Assembly: GCA_029556545.1 (NCBI GenBank)
Contig: JAKQEQ010000181.1
Span: 80,841-144,840, forward strand
Direction: 5' to 3'
Length of the DNA stretch: 64,000 nucleotides
From: Candidatus Hydrogenedentota bacterium
GTDB lineage: Bacteria > Hydrogenedentota > Hydrogenedentia > Hydrogenedentales > JAGMZX01
Numbering within the stretch: the first letter of the stretch is position 1; each line of letters opens with the position of its first letter. Under the pieces are notes generated by a model. The model made no database searches, was not told the DNA's origin, and saw only the letters and a program-made list of their open reading frames with translations. Position numbers and translations under genes: made by a program. This document shows, piece by piece, positions 8,687 through 19,276 of this stretch.

Positions 8687-11600
8687 GTGAAAACCAAAAC
8701 TCTTGCGCAAGGGATGCTTGTGGTGGCGTTGTTGCTTGCGGTCATGCCGGGGGCGGCGCGCGCACAATGTCCCGAAAACCAGATGGACAACGATCTCCTT
8801 CTGGGCACCATGGAACTGCTGCTGAGTCAGTTCCTGATCGACCCCGACACAGGAGAGAACCTGTGGACGGGGGACATGGGCTCGACGCCCATCTGGACCA
8901 AGATACCGGGGCAGTTAGGGCCGGGCTTCCTCGGGGTCGATAACAACGGCAACGGCATCAATGACGACGATCAACTGGACATGTTGGCGGCGATCATTGA
9001 CGGCGATGATTCGGTGGTAGGCAACCTGAACCCCGCGGACGTGGCGGCGATTCGCGCGGCCTATGCCTCGAACGCCGCATACATCCAGACGGTGGAGGTA
9101 ACGCTGAACGGCGTGCGTGTGACCGCGCTTGGCGGCCTCGTGGACATTACGGAATCGATCACGACCGGTCAGACGAAGTGCGTCGACCTGCCGGTCATCG
9201 GCAACACGTGCTTTGATGTGCCGAGCTTGTGGCGGGTCAATGAGGCGGACCCGGACGACGCGCTGCTCCAGGAAGCCCATCCGTTCCTTGAGGACATGAT
9301 GGTTCAAGTCGGCGCGGGCACCGTGACCCTCGGCGACCAGTCAGGCATCGACCATCTGCAGGGCTTCATGGGGCAAGTCATGCTTGCCGTGATCAAGTAC
9401 ATCCTGCCGTCGCTGCTGTCGGACCTGAAGAGCGCGCCGATGGACGCGCCGATGGACGCGGAGAAAGGCTATACGATTCCGTGCGGCGAAATCCCAAGTT
9501 TCGACGAAACCATTCAGGTGGACCCGGTGGGCGACGTCCGTATCCGCATCAGCAACACGAACATTTGCGCGGCGTTGCAGGGTTTCATCAACAAGTTTGA
9601 CTGTCCGCCCATGACGTGTATGAGCGCCCTGCTCTCAGCGGGCGGCAACTTGAACGGCGACGGCTCGACCAACCTTGCCTCGTACAATGCGACCGGCACG
9701 CGCCAGGAGTGGCTCATGGCGGAGGACATTACGAACCCGCCGTTGCAAGTTGTGCAGCAGCCTCAGGACCACAGTTCCCTGGTGGGCCTGCCGCTTGAAC
9801 TGAGCATCGTTTACGCGGAGGGATTGCCGGGCGGCCCGGTGCAGTACAAGTGGGAAATGATCGACATCGAGGAATTCGATCCCATCGGCGGACCCGTCTC
9901 GACCGGCGCGACGTATTACGTTGAATACCCCTATGCGACCGCAAACGGGTACTATACCGTGACGATTTGTGACCCGCTCTGGACGCGTCAGTCGATGGCG
10001 GCGAACGTCTTTGTTCAGGACGTCGATTTCGCGATTTACGAACAGCCGCAGAGCGCCGTGGTCTATGAAAACAACGATCATACCTTCACCATCCGCGTTA
10101 TTGGCGGCGCGCCGCCCGTCCCTACGTATCAGTGGTACGGCGGCACGGATCCCGGATCGCTTGCGCCGCTCGAGGGCAAGACGAGTCGTGACCTGCTTCT
10201 GGAGAACCTCCAGATTGGCCAGGATGGTTACTATCAGGTCTATGTCACCGGCAACGATGGTCTTGGCAAGGGCACTGTGGTGCTGCAAAGCAACATCGCG
10301 CAGTTGCTCGTCGTCGCGGGCGGCGAAGGCGAGGGCGAAGGCGAGGGTGAAATCGAGTTCTGCACGGTCCCGTTGGACGACCAGCAACCGGTCCCGCCGT
10401 CCAGTAGCGGCGCGAGCGGCACCGCGCACCTCCTGATGAACCCCGGACTCGGGGAGTTCCGTATCGAGGTCGAGCACACGGTCGGCAGTCCGACCGCGGC
10501 TGGCATTTACGCCGGCGCGCCGGGCGCGACGGGGCCGATGATCGTCAATTTCGGCAGCGAACTGACCAGTCCTATAAGCTACGTGCTTTCGGGTCTTGAC
10601 CTGTACTACCTGGATCAAACGGAAGATGCGTACATTCAGGTGGAAAGCGTGGGATACCCGACGGGCGAGATTCGCGGTCAAGTCATTTGCGGCGGCGAAG
10701 GTGAGGGCGAAGGCGAAGGTGAGGGCGAAGGCGAAGGTGAGGGCGAAGGCGAAGGTGAGGGCGAAGGTGAAGGCGAAGGTGAAGGCGAAGGTGAAGGCGA
10801 AGGTGAAGGCGAGGGCGATCCCTGCGACCCGATTGTGTTTGCTGACCCGAACCTCGAGGCCGTGGTCCGCGCGGACCTCGGGATTCCGTCAGGCAACCTC
10901 GGACCGGCGGACGTGGCCGAGTATTATCGTCTCAACGGGCGCGAGGCGGGCATCACCAACCTGGAGGGCATCGAATGCCTCACGGCGCTGAACTACGTCA
11001 ATCTGTCGTTGAACTTTGGTCTTAGCGACATCAGCGGCTTGGCCGCCTTGAGCGCTCTCGAGGAACTGGACCTGTCCGTTTGTCCCATCAGCGACATCAG
11101 TCAGCTCGAAGGATTGACGAATCTGAATATTGTCCGGGTCATTGCGACGCAGGTCACGGACTTCAGCGCGTTCGTGAATAATCCGGGCATTGGCGCCGGG
11201 GATATCATCTACGCGGAGGGACTCACGTTCACTCCGGAACTGTGCGCGCAGGTCGTCGAATTGCGCGCCCGCGGCGTCACGGTAATTGCGGGAGACCCGG
11301 ACCCCTGTGGCGGCGAAGGCGAGGGTGAGGGCGAGGGTGAGGGTGAGGGTGAAGGCGAGGGCGAAGGTGAAGGTGAAGGCGAGGGTGAAGGCGAGGGTGA
11401 AGGCGAAGGCGAAGGTGAAGGCGAGGGTGAAGGCGAAGGTGAAGGCGAAGGCGAGGGCGATCCTTGCTTCAGCGAGTTCCATACCGCTGACCAGACCGAG
11501 GACAACATCATCGCGCTCACCGAGCTCTTGCGTGTTATCCAATTCTTCAACAGCGGCGGCTTCCACTGCGCTGACGATCCGGGTAGCACGGAAGACGGGT

Positions 11601-11785
11601 ACGTGCCCGGCACGGGCGCAAACCAGACCTGCTGTCTGCACGACAGCGACTATGCGCCGCAGGATTGGCGCATCCAGTTGACCGAACTGCTTCGTGTGAT
11701 CCAGTTCTTCAACAGCGGCGGCTATCACTACTGCCCGGATGCCGTGCCGGCGACGGAAGACGGCTTCTGCCCGGGCCAGGCGTAA
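8687..11785 (+). CDS. Large secreted mosaic protein: Ig-like, CHRD and leucine-rich domains joined by Gly-Glu linkers
   Basis: A 1032-residue exported protein. GTG 8687 is chosen because AGAGGTG lies just upstream and a signal peptide follows (MLVVALLLAVMPGAARAQ). In order: an unrecognised region to about residue 345; two Ig-like domains (about 349-440 and 449-543); a short GEGEGE linker; a CHRD-like domain (about 558-668) ending YPTGEIRGQVIC; a long Gly-Glu linker; a leucine-rich segment (about 718-848: ITNLEGIECLTALNYVNLS, ISGLAALSALEELDLS); a third Gly-Glu linker (about 875-925); and two copies of a Cys-containing motif built around LTELLRVIQFFNSGG. It is probably displayed on or outside the cell. 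A terminator follows. Confidence 0.85.
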   Translation: MKTKTLAQGMLVVALLLAVMPGAARAQCPENQMDNDLLLGTMELLLSQFLIDPDTGENLWTGDMGSTPIWTKIPGQLGPGFLGVDNNGNGINDDDQLDMLAAIIDGDDSVVGNLNPADVAAIRAAYASNAAYIQTVEVTLNGVRVTALGGLVDITESITTGQTKCVDLPVIGNTCFDVPSLWRVNEADPDDALLQEAHPFLEDMMVQVGAGTVTLGDQSGIDHLQGFMGQVMLAVIKYILPSLLSDLKSAPMDAPMDAEKGYTIPCGEIPSFDETIQVDPVGDVRIRISNTNICAALQGFINKFDCPPMTCMSALLSAGGNLNGDGSTNLASYNATGTRQEWLMAEDITNPPLQVVQQPQDHSSLVGLPLELSIVYAEGLPGGPVQYKWEMIDIEEFDPIGGPVSTGATYYVEYPYATANGYYTVTICDPLWTRQSMAANVFVQDVDFAIYEQPQSAVVYENNDHTFTIRVIGGAPPVPTYQWYGGTDPGSLAPLEGKTSRDLLLENLQIGQDGYYQVYVTGNDGLGKGTVVLQSNIAQLLVVAGGEGEGEGEGEIEFCTVPLDDQQPVPPSSSGASGTAHLLMNPGLGEFRIEVEHTVGSPTAAGIYAGAPGATGPMIVNFGSELTSPISYVLSGLDLYYLDQTEDAYIQVESVGYPTGEIRGQVICGGEGEGEGEGEGEGEGEGEGEGEGEGEGEGEGEGEGEGEGEGDPCDPIVFADPNLEAVVRADLGIPSGNLGPADVAEYYRLNGREAGITNLEGIECLTALNYVNLSLNFGLSDISGLAALSALEELDLSVCPISDISQLEGLTNLNIVRVIATQVTDFSAFVNNPGIGAGDIIYAEGLTFTPELCAQVVELRARGVTVIAGDPDPCGGEGEGEGEGEGEGEGEGEGEGEGEGEGEGEGEGEGEGEGEGEGEGEGEGDPCFSEFHTADQTEDNIIALTELLRVIQFFNSGGFHCADDPGSTEDGYVPGTGANQTCCLHDSDYAPQDWRIQLTELLRVIQFFNSGGYHYCPDAVPATEDGFCPGQA
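10321..10350 (+). repeat. Short Gly-Glu hexanucleotide repeat
   Basis: Six-base units of the GGCGAG/GGCGAA type encode a (GE)n linker between the second Ig-like and CHRD domains. Confidence 0.8.
10693..10818 (+). repeat. Gly-Glu hexanucleotide tandem repeat, linker 2
   Basis: About 21 units of GG(C/T)GA(A/G) run in tandem within the large mosaic gene, encoding alternating Gly-Glu. Synonymous third positions vary without changing the protein pattern. Such tracts are prone to length change by slippage in whole units. Confidence 0.9.
11311..11460 (+). repeat. Gly-Glu hexanucleotide tandem repeat, linker 3
   Basis: About 25 units of GG(C/T)GA(A/G) lie between the leucine-rich domain and the C-terminal duplicated motif of the mosaic protein. 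Confidence 0.9.
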
Positions 11786-11817
11786 TGCCGTAGCGCCGCA
11801 TTGTCCGCTTGAAGCGC

Positions 11818-11853
11818 GGGGCGGCCGGTCTCATGGGCCGGCCGCCCTTCTTG
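11818..11853 (+). terminator. Intrinsic terminator after the mosaic gene
   Basis: A perfect 10-bp stem, GGGCGGCCGG / CCGGCCGCCC, with a 10-nt loop is followed by TTCTTG, 33 nt after the stop codon. Confidence 0.7.
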
Positions 11854-11880
11854 TATGCACACAACGCCAGGATATAGCGT

Positions 11881-11910
11881 TTGATACAGGGGAAAGTCGT
11901 ATCCGATAAT
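11881..11910 (+). promoter_or_regulatory. Candidate sigma70-type promoter for pruA
   Basis: TTGATA and GATAAT are separated by 18 nt, about 70 nt before the pruA start and after the preceding terminator. This is a sequence match only. Confidence 0.4.
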
Positions 11911-11979
11911 GGGCGGTTCTTCTCGCACGGAAACGTCAGTGCGGGAGTGGTGGTAAGGTGATCAACGGGAGGAGCAGTC

Positions 11980-13611
11980 ATGTTCAACGGTTTCTTTCAT
12001 ATTCGGGAGCCTGGGAACGAACCTGTTCTCGGTTATGCGCCTGGTTCACCCGAGCGCGCGGCGCTGAAGGCGACGCTCGAGGAAATGCTCGCCAACCCCA
12101 TCGAGGTCCCGATGATTATCGGCGGCGAGGAGGTCCATTCGGGCAATCTGGTGGACATGCGGTGCCCGCATCGACGAGGCCACCTCCTGGGCCGGTATCA
12201 CAAAGCGAACGCGGCGCACGCGGAGCAGGCCATAGCCGCAGCGAATGAAGCGAAGCGAGAGTGGGCCGAAATGCCATGGGACAATCGGGCCACGGTGCTC
12301 CTTAAGGCCGCGGACCTTTTGGCCGGAAAGTACCGTCAGACGCTGAACGCCGCCACGATGCTGTGCATGAGCAAGACGGCCCACCAGGCGGAGATCGATT
12401 CGGCCTGCGAGTTAATCGATTTCTGGCGGTTCAATCCGTATTTCATGACCCGTATCTACGGGGAGCAGCCGGTCTCGACGCACCAGGTACTCAACTACAT
12501 GGAGCACCGTCCTCTTGAGGGGTTTGTCTTCGCGATCACACCTTTCAATTTCACCTCGATCGCGGGCAACCTGCCCACGGCGCCCGCACTCATGGGCAAT
12601 GCCGTCGTCTGGAAGCCTGCCTCTTCCGCCGTCCTGCCGACCTATTACATCATGCAGATTCTGAAAGAGGCGGGCATGCCCGACGGCGTCATCAACCTGA
12701 TTCCGGGGCCGGGTCCCGTGGTCGGGCCGCCGGTGCTCAACCACCTCGACCTTGGCGGCATTCATTTCACCGGCAGTACGCAGGTCTTTTCGACCATCTG
12801 GCTCGCGGTCGGATCGGACATCCGGAAGTACTACTCCTATCCTCGCATTGTCGGCGAAACCGGCGGCAAGGACTTCATCTTCGCGCACGCTTCAGCGGAC
12901 CTGGACGTCCTTGCCACGGGCATCATTCGCGGCGCCTTCGAATACCAGGGGCAGAAATGTTCGGCGGCCAGCCGCCTGTACGTGCCGGATACGCTATGGC
13001 CCACGCTGCGTGACCGGCTCGTCGATGACGTAGCTTCGCTCAAGACGGGCGACGTGTGCGATTTCACGAATTTCATGGGCGCCGTTATCGACGCGCAGGC
13101 GTTCAGCGGCATCAGCGGCTACATCGACTACGCGCGGAACAACTCGGGGCTCGAAATCATTACGGGCGGCGGCTACGACGACACGGAAGGCTACTTCATC
13201 CAGCCGACCATCGTACTGTCGAAGGATCCGAAGTCCAAGCTTATGTGCGAGGAGATTTTCGGCCCCGTACTTACGGTGCATGTTTATCCGGAGGCACAGT
13301 TCGAGGAGACGCTGACGCTGTGCGACGAAACCAGCCCTTACGCGCTGACCGGCGCCATCTTCGCGCAGGACCGCAAGGCGATCGTGAAGGCGACGCGGGC
13401 GCTGCGTAACGCGGCCGGCAATTTCTACATCAACGACAAGCCGACCGGGGCCGTGGTCGGGCAGCAGCCGTTTGGCGGCAGCCGCGCCTCGGGCACGAAC
13501 GACAAGGCAGGGTCGTGGATGAATCTCGAACGGTGGGTGTCGCCCCGTACCGTGAAGGAGAACTTCCTGCCGCCGACGGACTATCGTTACGGGTTCATGC
13601 GGGAACCGTGA
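11980..13611 (+). CDS. pruA: L-glutamate gamma-semialdehyde (1-pyrroline-5-carboxylate) dehydrogenase
   Basis: This 543-residue enzyme has the length of the stand-alone P5C dehydrogenase family. It oxidises glutamate semialdehyde to glutamate with NAD+, the second step of proline breakdown. The aldehyde dehydrogenase general base lies in VGETGGKDF (Glu293) and the nucleophile in GQKCSAASR (Cys327). The NAD site block ITPFNFTSIAGNLPTAPALMGN and the FTGST motif are present. The C-terminus RASGTNDKAGS is also characteristic. The RBS GGGAGGAG precedes ATG 11980. No proline dehydrogenase gene is seen beside it, so the partner must be elsewhere. Confidence 0.92.
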   Translation: MFNGFFHIREPGNEPVLGYAPGSPERAALKATLEEMLANPIEVPMIIGGEEVHSGNLVDMRCPHRRGHLLGRYHKANAAHAEQAIAAANEAKREWAEMPWDNRATVLLKAADLLAGKYRQTLNAATMLCMSKTAHQAEIDSACELIDFWRFNPYFMTRIYGEQPVSTHQVLNYMEHRPLEGFVFAITPFNFTSIAGNLPTAPALMGNAVVWKPASSAVLPTYYIMQILKEAGMPDGVINLIPGPGPVVGPPVLNHLDLGGIHFTGSTQVFSTIWLAVGSDIRKYYSYPRIVGETGGKDFIFAHASADLDVLATGIIRGAFEYQGQKCSAASRLYVPDTLWPTLRDRLVDDVASLKTGDVCDFTNFMGAVIDAQAFSGISGYIDYARNNSGLEIITGGGYDDTEGYFIQPTIVLSKDPKSKLMCEEIFGPVLTVHVYPEAQFEETLTLCDETSPYALTGAIFAQDRKAIVKATRALRNAAGNFYINDKPTGAVVGQQPFGGSRASGTNDKAGSWMNLERWVSPRTVKENFLPPTDYRYGFMREP

Positions 13612-13730
13612 TCCGAGCGGTTTCGCGCAGGCGGCGCGTTGATGACGGCAAGTTCTGATAGTAACGTGGTTTTGCTGTATATATATCGTGATTACGAGCA
13701 CGAAGGCGAATGGAGACTCGGGAGGGTTAC

Positions 13731-14474
13731 ATGGTTGACGCGGGCGTTGGGTCGGTACGGCGGTTTTACATCATCAGTTGCCACGTCCTCTGGCGCGAAT
13801 TGTGCCATTTCGCCGCCGTGTCGAGGAACGTCTTCGAATTGAAGTTTCTCGAACAGGGACTCCATAACACGCCGGACGTCCTGCGCACGTCGCTGCAAGC
13901 GGCCATCGACGAGACGCCGGACCGCTGCGAGGCGGTGTTGATCGGCTACGGGTTGTGCAGCAACGGCATTGTGGGCATTGTGGCGCGGGACAAGCCCCTT
14001 GTCGTGATGCGGGGCCACGATTGCATCACGTTTCTTCTCGGATCGAAGGATCGGTATCGCGAATATTTCGATGCCCACCCCGGCACCTACTGGTATAGCC
14101 CCGGCTGGATCGACACGCACACGCAGCCGGGACAGGAACGCTACGAGCGCCTGCGCCGCCAGTACGTCGAGATGTACGGCGAGGACAACGCCGAGTACCT
14201 CATGGAGACCGAGCAAGGCTGGTTCCAGAAGTACAACAACGCCGCCTACGTGGACTTGGGCTTCGGCGATTCGGAGGAGTACCAGCGATACACCCGTGCA
14301 TGCGCCGAATGGCTGCAATGGAACTGCGACATGCTGCAGGGCGACCCGCTCCTCGTGGTCGACTTTCTCGAGGGCCGCTGGGATGAGGAGGACTTCCTCG
14401 TCGTCCCGCCGGGACACGAGATCATCGCGTCGCACGATGAACGCATCATCGCGGCACGGGCGTCTCGCCCGTGA
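13731..14474 (+). CDS. DUF1638 domain protein with repeat-derived C-terminal tail
   Basis: A 247-residue protein of the DUF1638 family, recognised by IISCHVLWRELCHFA near the N-terminus, VLIGYGLCSNGIVGI and LVVMRGHDCITFLLGS. Conserved Cys and His residues suggest a metal or corrinoid role; the family often occurs near corrinoid methyltransferase genes, but its function is not established. ATG 13731 is chosen because GGGAGG precedes it. The last residues, AARASRP plus the stop codon, are encoded by a palindromic element shared with two other genes here, so the native end is probably near HDERIIA. Confidence 0.8.
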   Translation: MVDAGVGSVRRFYIISCHVLWRELCHFAAVSRNVFELKFLEQGLHNTPDVLRTSLQAAIDETPDRCEAVLIGYGLCSNGIVGIVARDKPLVVMRGHDCITFLLGSKDRYREYFDAHPGTYWYSPGWIDTHTQPGQERYERLRRQYVEMYGEDNAEYLMETEQGWFQKYNNAAYVDLGFGDSEEYQRYTRACAEWLQWNCDMLQGDPLLVVDFLEGRWDEEDFLVVPPGHEIIASHDERIIAARASRP

Positions 14475-14513
14475 TTGAATCCGCCTTCGGCGGACATGGG
14501 CAGGATGCCCATG
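14455..14513. repeat. Composite palindromic element (families A and B) at a gene end
   Basis: Family A palindrome CACGGGCGTCTCGCCCGTG (14455-14473) supplies the final codons and stop of the DUF1638 gene. After 21 nt comes family B, CATGGGCAGGATGCCCATG (14495-14513). The same A-then-B order recurs at 17189-17235. Confidence 0.9.
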
Positions 14514-14620
14514 CCACGTCGAAGGCGGCGCGGGCCGCGCTCGCAACCTGTGTTATAATCCGGTGAATGCCCCGGCGGGCGCATATTTGGAGTCTAGCAA
14601 CCGCGAGAGGAGTTGGAACG

Positions 14621-15553
14621 ATGTCATCGCTGACACGAAGAGACTTCTTGCATCAAACGGCGATTACAGCGGGCGCCCTGTCGATGGGCTGGGGCGCGTC
14701 GTTCGCTCAGGAAGCAGGGCCGGCGGATATGGCCATCGCCCGATGGGCTGGCGCAACAGGCGCCGAGGCGCCGCTTGCCGACATGGCCGTGAAACTGACC
14801 GAACAGGCCATTGCGGCGATCGGCGGGATAGGACGCTTCGTGCGCCGGGGCGACGTGGTCTGGGTCAAGCCAAACATTGCTTGGGACCGCACCCCCGAGC
14901 AGGCCGCGAACACGAACCCCGACGTGGTGAAGACGCTGGTGCGGTTGTGCCTCGAAGCAGGGGCGAAGACGGTCAAAGTGGGCGATAACCCTTGCGATCG
15001 CGCGGAAAGCACGTATGTGAAGAGCGGGATCGCGGCCGCGGCGCGTGAAGCCGGGGCGGAAGTCGAGTTTCTCGACCGATCCCGCTTCCGCACCGTCGCC
15101 GTCGGCGGCGACCGGCTCAAGGAAATACCCATCTACCCCGGTTTTCTTGATGCCGATCTCGTGATCAACGTTCCAGTAGCAAAACACCATCGCGCGACCA
15201 CCGTTACCTTGTGCATGAAGAACTACATGGGCGTGGTCGAGGAACGTCGCAAGTTCCATCAGGACCTGCCCGCCACCATCCGCGATATCACGGCGTATAT
15301 GAAGCCGCGGCTTTGCGTGCTCGACGCCTTGCGCGTGCTCACGGGCAACGGCCCGACGGGCGGCGACCTGGCCGATGTGAAGGCCGCGAACCTGATCGCC
15401 GCGGGCGTGGATATTGTCGCGCTCGACGCTTTCGGTTCGGAATTGCTCGGCCATAAGCCGGAGGATATCGGCACGGTGAAGGCCGGATTCGACGCCGGGC
15501 TCGGGCGGATGGACTACCGGAGTCTCGCCCTCAAGGAGTTGGAGGTCGTGTGA
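14621..15553 (+). CDS. DUF362 domain protein with Tat signal
   Basis: A 310-residue protein. The N-terminus carries a twin-arginine signal (LTRRDFLHQTAITAG). The rest is a DUF362 domain: WVKPNIAWDR, TLVRLCLEAGAKTVKVGDNPCD, DLVINVPVAKHH, TLCMKNYMGVVEERR and CVLDALRVLTGNGPTGGD. DUF362 proteins often occur with or fused to ferredoxin domains and are suspected of redox or cofactor roles; the activity is unknown. ATG 14621 has GAGAGGAG upstream. The stop codon overlaps the start of the polyferredoxin gene (GTGA), so the two are translated together and probably work together outside the cytoplasmic membrane. Confidence 0.85.
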   Translation: MSSLTRRDFLHQTAITAGALSMGWGASFAQEAGPADMAIARWAGATGAEAPLADMAVKLTEQAIAAIGGIGRFVRRGDVVWVKPNIAWDRTPEQAANTNPDVVKTLVRLCLEAGAKTVKVGDNPCDRAESTYVKSGIAAAAREAGAEVEFLDRSRFRTVAVGGDRLKEIPIYPGFLDADLVINVPVAKHHRATTVTLCMKNYMGVVEERRKFHQDLPATIRDITAYMKPRLCVLDALRVLTGNGPTGGDLADVKAANLIAAGVDIVALDAFGSELLGHKPEDIGTVKAGFDAGLGRMDYRSLALKELEVV

Positions 15554-17208
15554 GGCTGAAGCGGCCGCGTTCGTGGGTGCAGTGGCTGCGGCGGCTGTGC
15601 CAGGCGCTGTTCCTGGCGCTTTTCTTGTGGTTCGTGCTGATCGCGCGTTTCCGCGCGAGCGAGGACGGGCCGGGTCTCATTCGCTTCTTCTTCGAACTGG
15701 ACCCCCTCGTCGTGGTGGCGACGTTTCTTTCGACCCACACCCTTGTGCGCGGGGCTCTTCTCGCGCTTGCCGTGATCATCGCCACCATGGTGCTCGGGCG
15801 CGTCTTTTGCGGTTGGGTCTGCCCGCTCGGCGCGGTACACGCCCTCGCGAGCGCGTGCCGTCCGCGGCGCAAAGGCAGGAAAGACTTCGAGTCCCGGTCT
15901 CCGTGGCAGCGCGGCAAGTACTTCGCCCTCGTGGCGCTGCTGGTCATGGCGCTTTTCGGCGTGCAGTGGACGGGCATCTTTGACCCCATCCCGCTGCTCT
16001 ACCGCAGCGTGGCCACCGCGGTCCTCCCCGCGACCCAATACGCGGTCCAGGAACCGGCCACCGCAATCTACAAGGCCGACCCGAAAATCGGCGGCTTTCA
16101 CCTCACGTCGATCTCAGAACCGGTTTACGAATTCTCGCGGGACGCGATATTCCGCGTCGAGCGCCAAAGCTTCCTCCAGAGCACGGGCATCGCGTTCCTG
16201 TTCATCGGGATTGTGGCGCTGAATTTCGTGCGCCCGCGCTTCTGGTGCCGCTATGTCTGCCCGCTGGGCGGCCTGCTCGGACTGATCGCGGGGCGGCCCG
16301 TGCTGCGCCTGCACAACGATGAGAGCGCGTGTACGAACTGCGGCAAGTGCAACCTGGCGTGCCCCGCCGCCGCGCAGCCGGATCAGCGCGGCAAATGGCT
16401 GCCCTCCGAGTGCTACGGCTGTTGGAACTGCGTCGCGGCCTGCGAGGGCCACGCCATCGCCTTCAAGTGGGAATCCCCGTTCCGCAAGCCCAACGCGGGC
16501 GCGGTGGACTTCTCGCGCCGCGCCACGCTTGCCGCAGGCGTCACCGGCGTCGCCTCGCTGCTGGCGCTGCGCCTGCCGCCCCCGGCCCGCAACCAGCAGC
16601 CGCTTCCCGCGCTGCTGATCCGCCCGCCGGGCGCGCGCGAGGAACGGGCGTTCCTGCAGCGGTGCATTCAGTGCGGCCTCTGCATGCGCGCGTGCCCGAC
16701 GAATGGGTTGCAGCCCTGCGGGCTCGAAGCGGGCCTCGAAGCGCTGTGGACGCCGAAACTCGTGCCCAAGATCGGCTATTGCCAGTTCAATTGCGCGCTA
16801 TGCGGCCAGGTCTGCCCGACGGAGGCGATCCAGCCGATGCCATTGGTCGAGAAGCAGACACTCAAGATCGGCCTCGCCGTCTTCGACACGTCGCGTTGTC
16901 TGCCGCACAACTACGGGCGCGAGTGCATCGTTTGCGAGGAACACTGCCCGCTACCGAAGAAGGCGATCTACCTCATTAATAAAGACGTTTTGTTGCACGA
17001 CGGCTCGACCAAGCAGATCAAGCAGCCGTTTGTCGATCCGGACCTGTGCATCGGCTGCGGCATATGCGAGTGGTCGTGCGTATACCGCGACCAGGCGGCC
17101 ATCCGCGTCGTCGCCGCCAACGAAGCGCGAAATACCTACAACCAGCCCATCCTGCCGGACTACGGGGGTATGGATAGGTATGCGGTGGCACGGGCGTCCC
17201 GCCCGTGA
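15550..17208 (+). CDS. Membrane polyferredoxin (NapH/MauN-like 4Fe-4S protein)
   Basis: A 552-residue protein starting at the GTG of a GTGA overlap with the DUF362 gene. The N-terminal half has membrane spans (FLALFLWFVLIARF, LLALAVIIATMVLG, YFALVALLVMALFGV, GIAFLFIGIVAL) with the juxtamembrane motifs FCGWVCPLGAVH and CRYVCPLGG, as in NapH. Then come iron-sulfur clusters at C261 (CTNCGKCNLACP), C288 (CYGCWNCVAAC), C372 (CIQCGLCMRACP), C415 (CALCGQVCP), C459 (CIVCEEHCP) and C500 (CIGCGICEWSC). It likely passes electrons across or along the membrane to the exported DUF362 partner. The last residues VARASRP come from a palindromic element shared with other genes. Confidence 0.88.
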   Translation: MRLKRPRSWVQWLRRLCQALFLALFLWFVLIARFRASEDGPGLIRFFFELDPLVVVATFLSTHTLVRGALLALAVIIATMVLGRVFCGWVCPLGAVHALASACRPRRKGRKDFESRSPWQRGKYFALVALLVMALFGVQWTGIFDPIPLLYRSVATAVLPATQYAVQEPATAIYKADPKIGGFHLTSISEPVYEFSRDAIFRVERQSFLQSTGIAFLFIGIVALNFVRPRFWCRYVCPLGGLLGLIAGRPVLRLHNDESACTNCGKCNLACPAAAQPDQRGKWLPSECYGCWNCVAACEGHAIAFKWESPFRKPNAGAVDFSRRATLAAGVTGVASLLALRLPPPARNQQPLPALLIRPPGAREERAFLQRCIQCGLCMRACPTNGLQPCGLEAGLEALWTPKLVPKIGYCQFNCALCGQVCPTEAIQPMPLVEKQTLKIGLAVFDTSRCLPHNYGRECIVCEEHCPLPKKAIYLINKDVLLHDGSTKQIKQPFVDPDLCIGCGICEWSCVYRDQAAIRVVAANEARNTYNQPILPDYGGMDRYAVARASRP

Positions 17209-17235
17209 TTGAGGAACATGGGCAAGATGCCCATG
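17189..17235. repeat. Composite palindromic element (families A and B)
   Basis: Family A CACGGGCGTCCCGCCCGTG (17189-17207) covers the final codons and stop of the polyferredoxin gene. Family B CATGGGCAAGATGCCCATG (17217-17235) follows. The order and orientation match the copy at 14455. Confidence 0.9.
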
Positions 17236-17275
17236 CCACTCCCTCTCTCGGGGAGCGGGAGTTGGAGGGAACGCG

Positions 17276-17313
17276 CCTCGGGGGCGGACGGGTCGGAGCG
17301 TCCGCCCCCGAGG
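17276..17313. terminator. Strong stem-loop between convergent polyferredoxin and dnaK genes
   Basis: A perfect 15-bp stem, CCTCGGGGGCGGACG / CGTCCGCCCCCGAGG, with an 8-nt loop lies between two convergent genes. It lacks a T-tract. It may terminate both transcripts or protect their 3' ends. Confidence 0.5.
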
Positions 17314-17347
17314 ATGATCTATGTTCACCGCCGGTACTTCCGACGGA

Positions 17348-19276
<1,929 letters not shown>

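Noticed and set aside
11209-11613. Minus-strand proline-serine-rich frame over the Gly-Glu tract
   Set aside because: PSPSPS is only the complement of the GGNGAR repeat; no RBS, and the sense frame is a well supported gene.
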